DNA of 64,000 nucleotides from the NCBI RefSeq assembly GCF_014837295.1, contig NZ_JACYHB010000001.1, positions 372,001 to 436,000 of the forward strand, read 5' to 3'. How positions within the stretch are numbered: position 1 is the stretch's first letter; each line of letters opens with the position of its first letter. Under the pieces are notes generated by a model that worked only from the letters and a program-made list of their open reading frames with translations, was not told the origin of the DNA and ran no database searches. The DNA is from Cellulosimicrobium arenosum (GTDB lineage Bacteria > Actinomycetota > Actinomycetes > Actinomycetales > Cellulomonadaceae). Positions 62,420-64,000 of the stretch are shown one piece after another. The position numbers and the translations under genes were made by a program.

Positions 62420-63858
62420 ATGGCGACGACGCCGCGAGCCGACGGGTCCCACCGGCTCGCGCTCGAGAGCGTGGAGAGCCGGTCCCGCAGGACGGGCACC
62501 GGTCCCCTGCCCGCGGCACGCCGGCCGACGACACCGGGTCGTCGCCCCGTCGCCGCCCCGTCCGGCGGACCGCGGTCCTCACCGCGGCGGTGGCCACCGC
62601 CGTCGTGGTGGCGTTCGTCGCGAGCAGCCTCGCCCAGTCGTGGTCGCGCGACCGGGCGCTCGCGGACTCGCACGGTGGTGTGACGTCGCTCGCGACCCCT
62701 CCTCGGCCCGCGTGGGAGTCCGAGACGGACGAGGGGCGCGCCTGGGCACTCGGGGACACCCTCGTGACGGTGCAGGACGGGCGCCTGGTGGGCCTCGACG
62801 TCGCGACCGGTCGACGGGGGTGGGAGGTCGGGATGTCCGGGGGCGGACCCCGGTGCGGCCCCGCACCGGAGGACGTCGGATCCTCGCCCGCAGAGCTGGT
62901 GTGCCTGGTCGGCGACCGGATGTCGCCACGGGCCTGGGTCGTGACCGCCGACGGGCAGGTGACGTCGAGCGTGCCGCTCGGTGACGTCGGGGGCGACGCC
63001 GTGCCCGGACCGGGCGCCAGCGTCCTGCGCTGGGACCGCACCGGCGGCACCGCGACCGTCATGCTGCAGGACGCGAAGGACGCCGGTGTCCGCTGGGTCC
63101 GGACCGTGGCGCCCGACGACGTCGCCCGCGTCGACCTGTGCCGTCCGCAGGTCGCGGGGACGGCGGCGGCCGACGTCGAGCAGGGTCTTCTCGTGGTGCG
63201 CGGGTGCCGTATCAGCGCCTACTTCGACGTGGACGGCACGCGGGTGGACGACACCGCCGCGCCCGCGACCCTGCAGGTGGTGCCGACCGCGGCCGGGACG
63301 TACCTGCGCACGACGGCGGCGTCGGCGACCGGTGCGGTCGAGAGCACGCAGGTCGTGCGCAACGACGGAGCGACCGAGCGGATCGTGCCCGGCCGCCCGC
63401 TCGTGCCGCTCGCGACCGACGGTACCGCGGACCCGACGCGGCTGCTGTCCGTGCCGGGAGGTGTGCAGGCGCTCGACACGCGCGGCAACGAGCGGTGGAC
63501 GGCGAGCGGCGACGTGGTCCAGGTGGCCGTCGTCGCGGACGGCGTCGCGGTGCTGGACCTGGGCTGGGTGGTCCGCGGTGTCGACCTCGCCACGGGCGCG
63601 ACCGCGTGGACGTGGGAGCGGGACGACCTCGGCGTCGCCGACTCGGTCGTCGCCGCGTTCACGGACCGTCATGTCGCGGCCCTCGTCGTCGCCGCCGGGG
63701 ACATGACCCGGTCCGCCAGGATCGTCGCGCTCGACCTGGCCGACGGCTCCGTGCTGTGGGACCAGCAGGTCGACGGCGACACGGGCGGGTTCGGCACCGT
63801 GGACGGCCACCTCGTGCACGCGGACCCCGCCACGGGTCGCCTCGTCGTCTACCGGTGA
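62420..63858 (+). CDS. Membrane-anchored PQQ-like beta-propeller protein, probable frameshift near 62540-62570
   Basis: The body (~62566-63858) is one frame: a membrane anchor (TAVLTAAVATAVVVAFVASS) then beta-propeller blades such as GRLVGLDVATGRRGWEVGM, GVQALDTRGNERWTASGD and RIVALDLADGSVLWDQQVD, the BamB/PQQ-repeat pattern. This frame has no ATG before the anchor and only a GTG inside it (62590). The leaderless signal points to the ATG at 62420, whose frame (MATTPRADGSHRLALESVES) runs to a stop at 62681-62683. One indel in the C-rich stretch would join them. Ligand-sensing or complex scaffolding outside the membrane is likely. Confidence 0.65.
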
Positions 63859-63962
63859 CGTGGTGTCTGCGGGTGTGAAGCCGTGTCCGGATGCGAGCGG
63901 ACGCGGTGCGCGTGAGCCTGGCCTCGACGCACCGCACCAGGTGGACGACGAAGGAGGCAGCC

Positions 63963-64000
63963 GTGCCCGAACGTGATCCAGGTCCGAGCGTGAAGGACCC
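63963..64000 (+). CDS. Start of a gene running off the right edge, DUF7218/Rho-N-like
   Basis: A GTG with AAGGAGG 5 nt upstream opens the frame MPERDPGPSVKDP before the window ends. This opening is what I recall from small actinobacterial proteins annotated as Rho-termination-factor N-terminal-like. Thirteen codons are too few for certainty. Confidence 0.5.
   Translation, partial: MPERDPGPSVKD

Overview
The window is very GC-rich and coding-dense, with actinobacterial marker genes throughout: rbpA, pafB-pafC, tatA-tatC, a HelY-type helicase, adjacent lnt and ppm1, and a desferrioxamine-type siderophore operon. Many -10 hexamers (TANNNT) sit 6-7 nt before the start codon, the leaderless arrangement common in actinobacteria. 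A Micrococcales genome of the Cellulomonas kind is my best guess from gene content. That is an inference, since there is no rRNA gene here. I saw no tRNA, rRNA or CRISPR array.

Layout. 1-9444: mixed genes, namely a partial astacin-like protease, a ScoMcrA-head/zinc-ribbon protein, membrane and DUF389 proteins, a divergent SDR/TetR pair with two matching operators, an EEP-family hydrolase, an HNH nuclease and a zinc alcohol dehydrogenase. 9445-9902: intergenic, ending in an IdeR/DtxR-like iron box. 9903-18286: a five-gene, translationally coupled siderophore operon (desA, desB, a desC-desD fusion, a penicillin-acylase-like enzyme without signal peptide, and a second desC-type acyltransferase). 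18283-22033: type III PKS, methyltransferase, flavoprotein and divergent UbiA prenyltransferase, the gene set of the alkyl-O-dihydrogeranyl-methoxyhydroquinone (agq) pathway. 22152-25990: an asymmetric heterodimeric ABC exporter. 26010-31899: LysR with a divergent threonine dehydratase-like gene, a Sua5/YciO protein, a lipase maturation factor and a UDPGP-family uridylyltransferase.

31927-33954: a damaged yigZ, a 772-bp direct-repeat unit carrying a small tyrosine-recombinase-like gene without a recognisable catalytic Tyr, and dps. 34060-39559: a six-gene minus-strand operon (DUF3866, DUF4129, unknown, MoxR, DUF58, unknown) in which every junction is a 4-nt overlap. 39595-47182: pafB-pafC-small membrane protein-tatA-tatC-DAG kinase-helY. 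47237-52043: amidohydrolase, lnt-ppm1 and rbpA. 52343-54114: an FMN-dependent oxidoreductase/reductase pair. rbpA and this pair each have a GGAAC-N18-GTT promoter, suggesting shared control by a SigR/SigH-type thiol-stress sigma factor. 54181-64000: a frameshifted PNPOx gene, AraC regulator, VOC protein, UvrA-like ABC protein, small proteins, a truncated peptidase E, a lipoprotein, a full tyrosine recombinase, a PQQ-repeat protein with a probable frameshift, and the first codons of another gene.

The points I consider most worth a second look are the direct-repeat recombinase unit (32433-33220), the siderophore operon with its fusion, cytosolic acylase and extra acyltransferase, the paired SigR-type promoters at 52119-52285, and the leaderless-promoter pattern, which decides several starts and exposes at least two broken genes.
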